Of a DNA stretch of 64,000 bases, positions 1 to 12,070 are shown in pieces (position 1 is the stretch's first letter; each line of letters opens with the position of its first letter). The DNA comes from Eunapius fragilis. Lineage: Eukaryota > Porifera > Demospongiae > Spongillida > Spongillidae. The position numbers and the translations under genes are program-made. Below the pieces are notes generated by a model that saw only the letters and a list, made by a program, of their open reading frames with translations, was not told where the DNA came from and made no database searches. Location of the stretch: assembly GCA_963681505.1 (NCBI GenBank), contig OY811971.1:20332138-20396137 (forward strand), written 5' to 3'.

Positions 1-1270
1 GGGTCTTCAATTAGGCCTTTTCCTCAATGTTTCTAAATGCAAGGTTTTTCCCAAGGGAAACATGAATTCCTTCCCACCGGGTATGAAGCGGTCCAATACA
101 CCTAACATGGAGGTACTGGGAGCACCCATTTGGGATATCTTGTTTTGTGCTAAATTTGTTGCAAATCAGCGCGCCAAGGCAAATGTTCTGCTCTCAAGGC
201 TGCAGCAATCCAAAGACCCACAGGTTGCTTATCTGTTGCTTTTTTTTTCTGATGTGGTAGTTTCTGTATAATGGTCAATTTGGCAAGATCTACACCACCA
301 TCCTTGGTTGCTGAAGGGCTAGGCATTTTTGACCGGGACATCTGTCGATGTTTTACAGAGTGCACAAGCGTAGACGTCACCGATGTTGCTAGGATGCAAG
401 CTCAATTGAGTCGTAGTAGGGGAGGCCTGCATGGGTCTTCGCAGTCTCAGACTCCATTCAAGTGCTTGTTTCATTGCTTTCATGGGTCATTTTGGTATTG
501 CTTTTGGAGAGAACCACCACTTGGAGCAGTCCCTTATTGAGTTTAATTGCGCCGTTGAGGGTATGGAGGGTATTGGTTTACAGGACATAATCGATGCTCC
601 TCCTCACCAAAGGCAACTGTCATCCATGATCGAAGACCACCAGTTCAAGATTCTCTTTGACCATACTTCTTGTCCTCTCCCCATGCCTCAGCTTGGCTTT
701 CAGTTATACCAACTCCCCTCAAGAACTTACACCTCGATCCTCCTGAATTTCAGATGGCTCTAAAATGGTGGCTCGGATTAGACACCTCTCAAAACGGCTC
801 CAGTTGTTCATTCTGTCCATCACACGCTCTAGACCCACCATGCTCTTACTTGTAAAAGTGAAAGCGACTCTTCAGTCACAACTCTCTGCATGACACCTTC
901 TGGGAATCGTGTAAGCTGGCCTGTATTGCAGGTCAAATAGAGGGAGGTAGTGGCTTGGATGTTGAGGGAAGTCACACACGCCCTGCAGATATCTTGCTGC
1001 CTAATTGGGAGTTTGGCAAACATGCCGCATTGGATTTCACCATCACATCAGCGCTAAATCCTTCTACTTTGAATGAAGCGAGTGTGATGGCTGGGTCTGC
1101 TGCCTCGGGTGCTGAAATTCGCAAGCATGTCGCCAACAACGAAAAATGCAGTCATCTGGGCTGGGTCTCTCGAACAGGCTGTTCCAAGTCTTCTGCGGTG
1201 TCTGGGCTTTATGGAAGACTAAGCATTTTCCTGGTCCGGCCAACGCTAGGGCATTACTGGCTAGGTCGTC
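1..1270 (+). pseudogene. Non-LTR retrotransposon reverse transcriptase, C-terminal part (copy A, decayed)
   Basis: Reading frames run from the window edge (LGLFLN..KC, the RT palm/thumb region; LGAPIWD) through a linker, a zinc-knuckle region and the motif PADILLPNW..GK.AALDFTITS, but are broken by several frameshifts. The same blocks occur in order in the cleaner copy at 25247-26700, which guided the call. The family would reverse-transcribe its own RNA into the genome. The last domain (PAD..D) looks like a PD-(D/E)XK nuclease, as in site-specific non-LTR elements; that assignment is inferred. The true start lies outside the window. About 33 nt present in the partial duplicate at 3052-3260 are missing here. 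Non-functional. Confidence 0.75.
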
Positions 1271-1421
1271 TTCACTTTCGTAAAGACTTTAAGTGCATGC
1301 ATAGGTGTGTAAATTTTAAATACACAGGTACGTATTTGCCGATTTTTTTTTTGGCCGATTATAATTAATAATAATAACATGAATATACAGAAACTACACT
1401 GATTAAATACAAAGTACAGCT

Positions 1422-1928
1422 CTACAGTACATGAGCTATCCTAGAGAGGATAGCTGTAGCATTAGCCCTGACTAGGGGGAGATTCAGTCGGCCATGGATC
1501 TCATGAAGTACGATGGACTTTGGCTGACACATGGAAGTGGCAAGTCTAGAGGCTACAGAGGAGATAATGGCAGTGGCTTCTTTTCCCCAAGCTCCATATG
1601 TTTCAACTACCATAGGGACACATACCCATCCTAGATATCAGTATTTGGGGTCATTGGCGTGGTGTTCCTAGACTCAGTGGCCTGGAAAGCTGCTGGCTGA
1701 CACTCCCGCTTCCTACAAAGTAACAGGGTTTAGTGGTGAGGTGATGGACACATCTAATGCTGCTGTTCTGCCCCAAAACCAGTTAGGAAGAAGTATGTCA
1801 GCTGGAGGGGTCTTACTGTGGTCTCTACTTAGGTTGTTGCCGACTTCCATCTTAACCCCTATGTGAGCCTGACAACATGTCTCCACCGGGATGTCCCTAA
1901 TCACATGCATGTTATGCCGAGTTACCAC
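1422..1928 (-). pseudogene. Non-LTR retrotransposon C-terminus (copy B)
   Basis: Read on the minus strand, 1928-1713 gives PADILLPNW..GRTAALDVSITSPLNP and 1613-1422 gives VETYGAWGKEA followed by RLNLPLVRANA.AILSR, the terminal blocks of the same RT family as copy A. About 100 bp between the blocks is out of frame. The copy points towards copy A, so the two 3' ends converge. Decayed fragment without the RT core. Confidence 0.75.
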
Positions 1929-2097
1929 ATCACCACCATACTTTCAGGTAACTGTATGGTTGCCAAGGTGGTCAAGTGTACTACCTGGGCATAGTGCACA
2001 CTGTGAGCCCTCTGAAACATCAGATTATAATCAAAAATATTATTCTTAATAATAATAATTTAAAATCACAGGCTACTTTTTTTTATTTTTTCAATGT

Positions 2098-3110
2098 TCA
2101 TATGACGTTCCCAGAGAAGCAATCTCCAGTGGCCGACACCAGGGATCTCATCAGTATGGCTCTGGCATTAGATCGGACGAGGATGATACCAAGTTTGCCA
2201 TACAAGTTGGACAGGATCATCAACTTTGGTTTGTTTGTAGTGATGGCAATCCGGGAAGCAATAAAGGAGAATGTGTTGCATGCTTCAGCTCCCCATGCTC
2301 CGTACGATTCAACGGCTAAGGGAGTGCATCGCCACCCTAGTTCAGAGCACTTAGCATCATACTTAGAATGCTTACGCACCTCTGCTGCTTTGGCTGCTGT
2401 ACCTGCTGAAACTCCCGCTTCCAAAATAGTTGAGGGATAAGTGGTGAAGTAACAGTGATATCATAAGCAGCACTAGCAGAACCACTGGGATTAGAGACCA
2501 GTATATCAGATGGACGAGTAAGGGCCATGTCCTTACCTAAACCACCACCTGCTTCCAAGCGAACTGAAAGGGATGCCTGGCGGCAGGTTTCATAGACTGC
2601 ATTGCACGACAGATTGTGGCGGTTAGTCACATCCCCCCCCCCCACACTTGCAGGTGACACTATGGTGACACAATGGGTCCAGCATGCTCTCTGGGCATAG
2701 TGGGCAAGTCTGAGGAATGGCATTATTCTCAGAATGAGGATTTAAACCCAACCACCATTGACTGCAATGTTGAGCTCACATGGATTGAGGTGAAGTCCCA
2801 TGACTTCCGAAGGGACAACTGAGAGCCAGGCAGAGGCATGAGGGGAGGACACTGAGAGAAGTCGTGCTTTGTTAGCACAGGACATGGAGTTGTAACGGCT
2901 AGCAAACTGTGAGTCTTCTATCACATCTGAGAGGTGTCGCTGTGAAGGTGGGTTGGACAGCAGAGAGTGGACTGAAACAGCTTCAGAAAGTGGAACACAG
3001 TTGTTGAATAAAGTGATTGAGCTGGTGAGATGGGAGTGGGATGGGGTGCCTACTGTCATCCATGATCGAAAACCACCAGTTCTAGATTCTCTTTGACCAT
3101 ACTTCTTCAC
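2098..3110 (-). pseudogene. Non-LTR retrotransposon C-terminal half (copy C)
   Basis: Three minus-strand frames overlap. 3110-2742 gives ARLLSVSSPHASAWLS and the L.L.P.E linker. 2723-2337 gives the CxxC/HxxxxC remnant, the RHN motif and RPSDILVSNP. 2424-2098 gives KCSELGW, VESYGAWGAEA and GKLGIILVRSNARAILMR. Frameshifts lie near 2740 and 2400, and an 8-9 C run at 2632-2641 is one likely cause. Same family and strand as copy B, 170 bp away. Not functional. Confidence 0.75.
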
Positions 3111-3260
3111 CAGCTAACTGTGCTCGGCTCCTCTCGGTGTCCTCTCCCAATGCCTCAGCTTGGCTTTCAGTTATACCAACCCCCCTCAAGAACTTACACC
3201 TCGATCCTCCTGAATTTCAGATGGCTCTAAAATGGTGGCTCGGATTAGACACCTCTCAAA
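3052..3260 (+). repeat. Partial direct duplicate of 617-797 (RT copy A)
   Basis: Starting at ACTGTCATCCATGATCGA, this stretch matches 617-797 almost base for base and ends at the shared GACACCTCTCAAA. It retains an internal ~33-bp piece that encodes a conserved part of the RT linker and is deleted in copy A. It is therefore either an independent copy or a duplicate made before that deletion. Confidence 0.8.
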
Positions 3261-3486
3261 CGTGACATGATTTGTGCCATGATGCACAACGCGTAAGTAA
3301 GCCATCTGCAATCATATCGTTTCCAAAATATAGTTCAGTTGGTAGAGTGTCTATTTCATGAAATGACTTTACGTTTGCCAAAAACGATTTGTATGCAACT
3401 CCCTTGTCACCACAGCTTAAACCAGGGATTACTAAAGGACATTTTAAGGCTTCCTGTGTGTATCACATCAAGACATTCTTTGGCAT

Positions 3487-6350
3487 TTGAACCATGCACC
3501 TCTCCTGATGTACATTGGTCTCAATATTCATGCACTCACTAGAAGTAAGAAGCTCATCAAGCAATTACATCGTATTGGAATCAGCATTTCATATGACAGG
3601 GTTTTGGAGCTTGAGGACTCACCTGCAATCTCTGTTTGTGAGGGCTTTATTGAAGATGGAGTAATAGCTCCTACATGTCTTCGTAAGGGCCTCTTCACTG
3701 TTGGTGCAATAGACAATCTTGATCACAATCCAAGTTCTACTACATCAACAGACTCTTTTCATGGCACTGGAATCTGTCTTCTCCAGTTTCCAGCTCAGGA
3801 TAAGTTCCGTGAAAACAGGCCACCTATTGTGATACCACCAGTTGGGAACAAAGGAAAGTTTCTTCATGAAAGTTATAGCTGTTGTCTTGACAACAAGTGC
3901 AACTGTGGTACCAAAGTGTCAGTTGAAGCCTGCAGGAACCATTACATGCTTGAACAAGGCCAGAGATGTGGAAATTGCATGGATTGAACATGCACTGCTA
4001 CTTGTGGACAAGGAGAATGCAACCTCTCAGGATGCCATTGCATGAGCTGCCTATCATGCTTCTCAACCTCAGCAACTTCCATGCCCTTCCATGCGTATGT
4101 GCCCTTCATCCTCTCTTCTATGAAAAAGCTGCTACTCCTGCAATGATCAAGCATGGTATGGATGTCAAAAAATGGACAATTCAATATCTTAATCCAGGAC
4201 AAATTCCTGTTACCACACTTGATCAACCTCTTTTTGCTCTTGCTAAACTTATACAGTAGAAGTGGCCTGAATCACATGGTGAGGCAAAGCATGTGGTTAT
4301 GCTGGGGGTCTCCATACAGAAATGGCTCTATGGAATACACTTGGAGACATGTAGGAAGGTTCTGGTTCGACTACAGCTCTTCACAGAGGCTAAAGTAGCC
4401 ACATCTGGTATTGCTGAGTCATTTGTGAAATGCAGTCATCTTACACGGACCAGGCATGCCCACCAGGCCACCAGGTCACATTGCTGACACACCAAAAACC
4501 TCAACAAGAAGCTCTTCATCTTTCAAATGTCTACAATGATTTGGAGTATACTACGGCATGGAAAGATGGCATGCTTAAGAGGAGTCCAAAATTCATGTTC
4601 TGGGATCTTATCTTGAGATTTGAAACCTTGATTCTCATATTTGTTTGTGCTCATCGTGAAAAAAATTTCCCATTGTATATTGGAATCATTGAAGAACTAA
4701 TGCCTCTGTTCATTGGTTTGGATCATGTCAATTACTCGAGATGGATGCCTGTTCATATAAGAGATTTGACGTCATTAGGGATTCCATCAAAGATGAATTT
4801 GAAAAGCGATGCCATTGGGTACTTTCCAAGATGGCTAACACATTTTCTTCAATCCCAATAGAACAGGCACATGAACAGGAAAATGACTATGTCAAAGAAT
4901 CAGGTGGTTGCATTGGACTGACAAATAACCCGTGTTGGATGCTCTCTGGACATGAGCTGGCAAGACTACAGAAACAGTTTGAAGATGAATACCTTTATGA
5001 TTATGACATGGAAAATCCAAAGTACCAACAGAACCACGAGCAGGGTCTCTCAACACAGAAGACATTTCAAAGACAAGTACAAAATCGTATTAAGACAATT
5101 CAAACAATGGGGAAATCCATTCCTCGATAATTTTTGAGGAACTTATTATAATTGATAGTCAAAATTGCATTGATCAGTCTGTGATAACTTCATTGTACAC
5201 TCTAGGTAAGAAACAGTATGAGGAATATGTCGTACATCTATTCATGACCCTATCAAGAGATTTTCACTAGCTCTATTATAAAAACAACAATCCAAAGGTA
5301 CATCAAAGCAAGGCCAACAATTAGGGTACTTAAAAGCAATGTAGCACTTTTTGGTCAACTATAAATCTCTATGCAAAGTCGGGATATTGACTTAAAGGAG
5401 TTCTTTGCACACGAAATACAGTCATTCCTTATCTGGAGAAGCTGCTGCAAGGTGCTGCCAGATTGGATATTGTGTGGGATACATATATTGCAGGCAGCTT
5501 GAAAGTGTGTACTCGTGAGAAACGAGGAAAGGGTGTCTGTAGAAAGGTGCCAGGGCAAACAAAGATTCCAGGTAACTGGATGGACTTGCTTTGTGACACA
5601 AAGAACAAGAAAGAATTGTTTGCTTTCCTGACCTCTAAAAGTTGCGGGAATCATACGGCCACCAGATAAATTTGTCTATATTACGTCAGGTCAATATGTG
5701 GAATCCATAAATTCTAACAGACCCATGTTGGCCTGCAATCATGACGAAGCAGACACTCAAGATCACTTTGTGGTCCATGTAATGAATGCACTTGAAATAG
5801 GGGATGAAGTCATACTGTGGACACGGATGTCATTGTTATCTTAGTAGGTGTGTGTGCTAAGTTGGCTACCATTCAACCTGCAGCAGACATCTGGGTTGCA
5901 ATTTGGAACAGGCAAAAACTATACGCTTTACAGCATTGTTCAGATTTGTACCAGTATTGGGCACCAAGCATTGCCTGTGTTCCATGCATTCACAGGTTGT
6001 GACATTACTTCATCATTCAGGGGTAAAGGCAAGCAGTCAGCCTGGAATGCATAGCAGACCTGTGACAAAGTTACAGAAACATTCATACATCTGGTTTGTA
6101 ACCCATTTGAGGTTTTCAGCATTGATTCTCACCATTTTGAAATGCTAGAGAGACTTACAGTTTTGATGTATGACAAAAGCAGCCAACGTATTTTTAAAAA
6201 TGAAGTCAGAAGGGAATCATGGTGCCTGAATGCCACTGACACAAGACGCCTTGCTTCAACATTCTCGACGAGCCATTTACCAAGCAGGAACTATTTCTAT
6301 GCAGGCACAAGCAGCTATTCCCTCTCCACAAGAATTTGCATGAATCAAGA
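3487..6350 (+). pseudogene. Decayed member of an uncharacterised multi-copy animal protein family
   Basis: Successive frames on this strand give YIGLNIHALTRSKKLI, DSFHGTGICLLQFP (~3750-3800), EIAWIEHALLLVDKEN, DHVNYSRWMP (~4720-4750), PIEQAHEQENDYVKESGG (~4855-4910), a CNHDEADTQ stretch (~5735) and FHAFTGCDITSSFRGKGK (~5980-6030). From memory these motifs belong in this order to a large, unnamed protein family in sponges, cnidarians and molluscs. I know of no established function. At least eight frameshifts or stops break it. An inverted partial copy of the 3' end lies at 8418-8890. Confidence 0.6.
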
Positions 6351-6521
6351 AGTCTAGCTGAATCATGGCCGGGTTCCAGGTTGGATTACATGCACAAGGA
6401 GAGTGTTTGAGATGCAAATGTATCAAATCAAATCTACCATGCTCACCACTTTGCAAGTGCAGGTGTATTTACATGTAATTAACAACATACTTATTTAGGT
6501 CACAATTAAATGAATGATACA

Positions 6522-6725
6522 CAATGCATTTGCGACCGTCTCTATTATATTTTACACGCAGCACAATGATTCTCATTAATTTTGATATTTCTTGGGGTTA
6601 GGGTAAAATTTTTGGAGGGTGTCACAGGATTATGCGTCCCCCCGGATTATGCGTCCGGCCGGACTCGTGGTCCTAGGATACGGAGTCCCCCCTTAGGATA
6701 GGCAGTCCCCCCCATTGCCCCTCAT
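6522..6725 (+). repeat. Interspersed repeat with modular GGA..GTCC units
   Basis: The stretch from the TATTATATTTTACACGCAG block through TGTCACAGGATTATGCGTCC and a run of short units ending in GTCC or GTCCCCCC recurs, diverged, at 19090-19495. The units (e.g. GGATTATGCGTCC, GGACTCGTGGTCC) start GGA and end TCC. No coding potential seen. Confidence 0.65.
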
Positions 6726-7450
6726 CGAACCGAGGTAGTTAAGCCTAATAGTTACTGTTATCAGCTTGTACACGTACGTCCTTCTCACTCTTTCAATGTT
6801 GGTAGAAAATAGGTACTTTATTGGATAGGTCTACATGTATAGTTATTAGCTATAGCTGAATCACGCCGTTTACATTACGTTGTTCCTGATTGGAGAATGA
6901 CGCAAGTGCTAGATCCACGTGCTAGCGCGCTGTTACGAGGCATTGCCATGGCTGAAAAGAGTGCCCAAGAGAAGCTGTTTTACAAAGACGTGTTGAGGTA
7001 TTTGACGAAGAGGTCATACAGAGAGGAAGCTGAAAAGCAATGGAAGAGGACGATCCGCAGGAAAGCGCAAGATTTCACAGTCAACGATGGTCAGTTGTAT
7101 ATTAAGGGAAAGAATGGCCAGGAAGCTAGAAGTTGGGTTTTCGAAGAGGAAGATCAAAAAAGAGTGATGGAGGCTTGCCACGATGACAAACTAGGTAATC
7201 GGCCATCCCGCACACGCATATAGCCACCTACACGTAAACCACGCATATTCTAATTTTCTTTTATCTAGGCGGAGGACATTTTGGTAGAGACAAAACGTTA
7301 CAGAAGATCTGCTCCCGGTTCTACTGGCAGAACATGACGAACGACGCAAAAGAACATGTAAGAACATGTGACACCTGCCAACGAACAAACAAGAGATTAA
7401 TTACGGCTTCGGCTGAGCTACATCCAATTCCGGTGAGAGCTCAAGTATGG

Positions 7451-8082
7451 CAGAGATAATATATAGACAAAATGTGTTACGGGGGTGGGGCAGTTTTTTG
7501 TCCGACAGTATCGATCTGCTCATTCACAGCAGGTGTTTTAACGAAACTCGGACTATGTAATGCAATAAGTGTGAAGAGTGGCGTGGGGGTATTCTTTTGT
7601 ACATCGGCCTTACCAAACATCTACGACGTGATTTTGGGTATACTTTCTTTGTCCGACAGTTTCGTCTATTCAGTGCGTGCTGCGTAATGCAGACCTGGCT
7701 TTCCTCATCACTAGATGGTTAATAAGTGGCGCGACTGTATTTAAATGAGCTGCAAACGCGTATGTGAGTGTGTGCACGTTTTCAAAGGTGATGGGAAAAG
7801 ATATATTTCGATTAGGACGAGAACGAGAAGCGTCTCCGCAGCTACGCTCGTACACAGCTTGTTTCAATTCCACGCCAGCTAGTCGCTGAGCATGTGCCTC
7901 CGGGGCTTAGTGTCACTACTTCTCTAGATCGAGAACCTGCGGCGTTTGATACTCACATAAATGATGTATTAATATTGGTTATACGCGTACTGGTCGGTCC
8001 ACTTCTAAGGATTCAAGTGCGGATGGCAGGCGTTACCTAGCGATAATTGGCTCGTTTCCAATCCCTCTATATATTATCTCTG
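7451..8082. mobile_element. Non-autonomous DNA transposon inserted in the integrase exon
   Basis: Perfect 16-bp terminal inverted repeats (CAGAGATAATATATAG at 7451-7466 and its complement at 8067-8082) are flanked by a 7-bp target duplication AGTATGG (7444-7450, 8083-8089). Removing the element and one AGTATGG makes the integrase reading frame continuous, which independently confirms the boundaries. The 632-bp interior has no recognisable transposase. A 7-8-bp duplication with ends starting CA is compatible with P-like elements, but the superfamily is not proven. Confidence 0.85.
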
Positions 8083-8389
8083 AGTATGGTACCAAGTTGG
8101 TATCGATATTTTTGGACCATTGACACTGACACGCAACAAAAACAGGTAAGGAAAATTAAATGTACGCTTGATGTTTTTATTTTTTTTTATTTTTAAGATG
8201 CATGGTTTTGGTTTCAAACAGGTATCTAATAACATGTACCGACTATTTTTCTAAATGGCCAGAAGCTCAAGCACTTCCGTCAAAATGTGCCGAAGGTGTG
8301 GCAAAGTTTGTTCTATCCCTGATCACTAGGTTTGGCTGTTTCAAAGTATGCATTTCGGACCAAAGTCGAGAGTTCGTCAATTCTCTTAA

Positions 8390-9261
8390 CACCGCGTCCA
8401 CGAGTAAAGTGGGTGAAAACTCGTCGAGAATGTTGAAGCAAGGCGTCTTGTGTCAGTGGCATTCAGGCAGCATGATTCCCTTCTGACTTCATTTTAAAAA
8501 ATATGCTGGCTGGTTTTGTCATCATCAAAACTGTAAGTCTCTCTAGCATTTCAAAATGGTGAGAATCAATGCTGAAAACCTCAAATGGGTTACAAACCAG
8601 ATGTATGAATGTTTCTGTAACTTCGTCACAGGTCTGCTATGCATTCCAGGCTGACTTCTTGCCTTTACCCCTGAATGATGAAGTAATGTCACAACCTGTG
8701 AATGCATGGAACACAGGCAATGCTTGGTGCCCAATACTGGTACAAATCTGAACAATGCTGTAAAGCGCATAGTTTTTGCCTGTGCCAAATTGCATCTTTT
8801 GCATGCGCTGCCACACAATGGACATATCCAACTTTGCATTTGCAACGATGAGGCTGTTCTGCGGAATCCATTGATCCCATAGATTAACTATTGGTGGTTA
8901 GTTAACTGCAGTATTTGGACTGGTCCCATCAGCTTCATCGCAATTGTTTGGAGAATTGGCATTTGTTAAAAGGATAAAAACGTGATTTTTATTTCTAGCA
9001 CAAGTAAGTACGTGATCGGGAAGTGTTTTAGTATTCGTATTAGCATTCAAAATCCACTTTATACATGCCTTTTTGAGTACCGAACCGCATTATTAAAAGT
9101 ATGTACATCTCTTCTACAACAAATCCATTTGGTACAGGATAGATTCTTAGTATAATTCAATAGGTTCTTGTACTAGAATTTCATATAGTCGTTACGACTG
9201 CATTACTAGCGGACCTTTTTTTTTATTAAATGACCCCAAATGATTACTAGTGGATGCGGTG
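8390..9261. mobile_element. TTAA-flanked DNA transposon carrying a captured gene fragment
   Basis: The element sits between TTAA at 8386-8389 and TTAA at 9262-9265. Its ends are inverted repeats (CACCGCGTCCACGAGTAA at left; CACCGCATCCACTAGTAA at right, read inward). Excising the element and one TTAA restores the integrase reading frame. TTAA targets are used by piggyBac and Kolobok elements. No transposase is present; about 470 bp of the interior is an inverted piece of the gene family seen at 3487-6350. Confidence 0.85.
8418..8890 (-). pseudogene. Inverted fragment of the 3487-6350 family, inside the TTAA element
   Basis: On the minus strand FGTGKNYALYSIVQ and FHAFTGCDITSSFRGKGK match ~5900-6040, and non-coding sequence down to CTCGTCGAGAATGTTG matches ~6190-6275. 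Identity is high by eye. It either was captured by the transposon or inserted into it later. Confidence 0.8.
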
Positions 9262-10198
9262 TTAATGAGAAATTGTTCTCGCTGACAGGAATTGAGCATC
9301 GCATAGCTAGTGCGTATCACCCGCAAACAAACGGATTGGATGAAAGGTTAAATCAAACAGTGACGAAGTCTCTTTGTAAGTACATAAACACAGATCAAAG
9401 TGACTGGGATGAAAAGTTGGAATGTGTGCTTTTTTCGTATCGCACCAGCGTTCATGCTACGACGAAATACACACCCTTTTATCTGATGTATGGGCGAGAA
9501 GCAGTTCTACCTCCCCAACTACAGACTGAGTGTAAAGATGGAAACGATGTGCTTTTTTCTATGACAACATTGAAAGTAAAGCTCAAGAATATGCAACAAA
9601 TCTGGAAGAGGTGAGAACTGAAGTAATTACAGAAGTGACATCCAACATTCAGAATGCTCAAGCTAAACAGAAGCTGTATTATGACCGTAAGCATGCAAGA
9701 ACAGGATTTCAGATGGGAGACCGTGTTCTTTTAAGAAACATGAGAAATCTTACTTGCAAAGGAGGTAAATTGAAGAAGGAATGGTCAGGCACATATGTTA
9801 TAGATGAATTATGTGGTACGGGGTTATATCGACTAAAGAATGAGAGTGGGGAGATACTAAAAAAGAAGTACAACTCAGCCCAGCTGAAAATATACCAACA
9901 AAGGCAAGAATATCCAGCTGCTGGTAGTGATGAGAATGCATGCATGGAGGGACAGGGTGAAACTGATTTCCAAACTGAAAGAGGAAAGGAGTCATCTGCT
10001 CATTAAATACTTAATGATCAGTTGTATTCACCAAGCTTGCTTCGGTTATGGAGAACAGGAGCTGATGAGCTTGCATATGAAGCAGCAGAAGATGAAGAAT
10101 TTGATGTACGTTAAACATGCACACATGAATATGTATATATAATTACTGATTACTGTTTGTACCATTATTTTAGCCAACTGCATACAATCTGGAAATCG

Positions 10199-10830
10199 AT
10201 GAGTTGCTCTAAGTAAAGACCTTATTGTTGAATTGTGGATGAATCATCGGGCGTATAAAGGAGAAGTTCCATTCAGGGTGATTAGTGGTGAGAGTTTTGT
10301 AATAATGAATGATACACTTGAAGAAGAGTTTGACTGCTTCAGAAAGCATACTCTCGATCTTGATTTATATGTATATGCTGTCGAAGCTATTGAACTGGTG
10401 AAGCATTGGTACAATTCTAATGCTAAAAACCTTTAAACATGACAAAACATATGTACTAATGTCTTCAACAAACATTGATACCTTCTGCCAATTGATTTTG
10501 GATACAAGAAAATTGTGCAATGAGAAAGGGGTAACCCTTGATAGCCTCACCATAACAAGTAAGCTGAAATTCATTTCATGAGTTCAAGTACTTTACTTAT
10601 TTGTTATGTAAATCTCTTGCATAGACCAAAGTCAGCCTCAAACTAATGGGATAACTACAGTCTTTGAGGATAATATGAGTACCAATGGAATCAGCCATCC
10701 TCCTAAAGGAGGAAAAATGACAATTACCAGGGTCAAACAACGTGTATCAAAGAAAAGTAAATGCTGGTTGGAAGTAGGGATATCTCATACCAATGTGAAG
10801 CCTACTGGACAAACCATCCGTCACATACAA
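10199..10830 (+). pseudogene. Unrecognised spliced gene fragment
   Basis: Frame 10233-10436 gives HRAYKGEVPFRVISGESF and DLDLYVYAVEAIELVKHW. After a +1 shift near 10430 a frame continues through NIDTFCQLILDTRK to a donor (A|GTAAGC, ~10559). An acceptor (GCATAG|AC, ~10625) restores frame into PPKGGKMTITRVKQRVSK and then runs into the tandem array. The length, amino-acid composition and a plausible 65-bp intron look coding, but I do not recognise the family. It follows the integrase gene by ~90 bp and may be its 3' continuation or a separate gene. Confidence 0.4.
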
Positions 10831-12070
10831 TGAAATGCAGTGATACTCACGTCAGTATGTATACCATTATTAGTGACAAACAACTCACCTGAGATAGCCA
10901 CACCCTTCAGAATCACGTGACCCTCCTGAGACCATTGGGGTGATGTCTAATACCAATCTAAAGCTTACTGGACAACCACATACAATGAAATGCAGTGATA
11001 CTCACGTCAGTATGTATACCATTATTAGTGACAAACACTCACCTGAGATAGCCACACCCTTCAGAATCACGTGACCCTCAGAAGACCATTGGGGTGATGT
11101 CTCATACCAATCTAAAGCTTACTGGGCAAACCTTGCATCACATATAGTAGTGATCCTCACATCAGTATGTATACCATTATTAGTGACAAACGACTCACCT
11201 GAGATAGCCACACACACTTCAGAATCACGTGACCCTCAGAAGACCATTGGAGTGATGTCTCCTACCAATCTGAAGCTTACTGGACAAACCTTGCGTCACA
11301 TACAATGAAATGCAGTGATACTCACGTCAGTATGTATACCATTATTAGTGAAAAACAACTCACCTGAGATAGCCACACCCTTCAGAACCACGGACCCTCA
11401 GAAGACCATTGGGGTGATGTCTCATACCAATCTAAAGCTTACTGGACAAACCTTGCGTCACATACAATGAAATGCAGTGATACTCACGTCAGTATGTATA
11501 TCATTATTAGTGACAAACGACTCACCTGAGATAGCCACACCCTTCAGAATCACGTAACCCTCAGAAGACCATTGGGGTGATGTCTCATACCAATCTAAAG
11601 CTTACTGGACAAACCTTGCATCACATATAGTAGTGAACCTCATATCAATATGTATACCATTATTAGTGACAAACAACTCACCTGAGATAGCCACACCCTT
11701 CAGAATCACATGACCTTCAGAAGACCATTGGGGTGATGTCTCATACCAATCTGAAGCTTACTGGACAAACCTTGCATCACATACAATGAAATGTAGTGAT
11801 ATTCACGTCAGTATGTATACCATTATTAGTGACAAACGACTCACCTGAGATAGCCACACCCATCAGAATCACGTGACCCTCAGAAAACCATTGAGGTGAT
11901 GTCTCCTACCAATGTGAAGCCTACTGGATAAACCTTGCGTCACATACAATGAAATGTTACTGTATGATACACATTTCTGTGTTTATATCATTATTAGAGA
12001 CAAATTACTCACCGAACATAGCCACAACCTTCAGAATCACATCACCCTAAGAAGACCACGGTGGTGAGGC
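10830..12070 (+). repeat. Tandem array A, ~155-165-bp monomer
   Basis: About seven to eight monomers contain GTATGTATACCATTATTAG, ACTCACCTGAGATAGCCA, TCACGTGA and GACCATTGGGGTGATGT. The GTATGTATACC block falls near 10855, 11010, 11165, 11330, 11492, 11649 and 11811; the last copy (to ~12070) is degenerate. The same monomer makes array B at 41137-43090. Confidence 0.95.

Larger units (their letters stand above)
6897..10112 (+). pseudogene. Retroelement-integrase-derived gene with introns, interrupted by two transposons
   Basis: Exon 1 (6897-7194) and exon 2 (from 7269) are joined by a 74-bp GT..AG intron. Together they give the integrase HHCC zinc finger (HDDKL..GGHFGRDKT..CDTCQ). Exon 2 resumes after the insertion at 7451-8082 with GIDIFGPL (first catalytic Asp) and ends at 8145. 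Intron 8146-8221 follows. Exon 3 (from 8222) gives TDYFSKWPEA and ISDQSREF (second Asp). After the insertion at 8390-9261 come YHPQTNGLDERLNQT (catalytic Glu) and, past a 1-nt frameshift in the T-run near 9555, a C-terminal domain (GDRVLLRNM, SGTYVIDELC). The tail LRLWRTG at ~10042 recurs in the second copy ending at 24030. Introns are unusual for a retrotransposon and suggest a host-like, integrase-derived gene family. This copy is disrupted. Confidence 0.7.

Noticed and set aside
6880-6960. A distinct promoter for the integrase-derived gene
   Set aside because: No TATA box or initiator could be told apart from the AT-rich background.
9479-9995. Minus-strand frames opposite the integrase C-terminus
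   Set aside because: Shadows of the plus-strand integrase coding sequence.
10830-12070. CRISPR-like interpretation of the ~160-bp tandem array
   Set aside because: Whole monomers repeat, with no short repeat and unique spacer alternation. The genome is eukaryotic.
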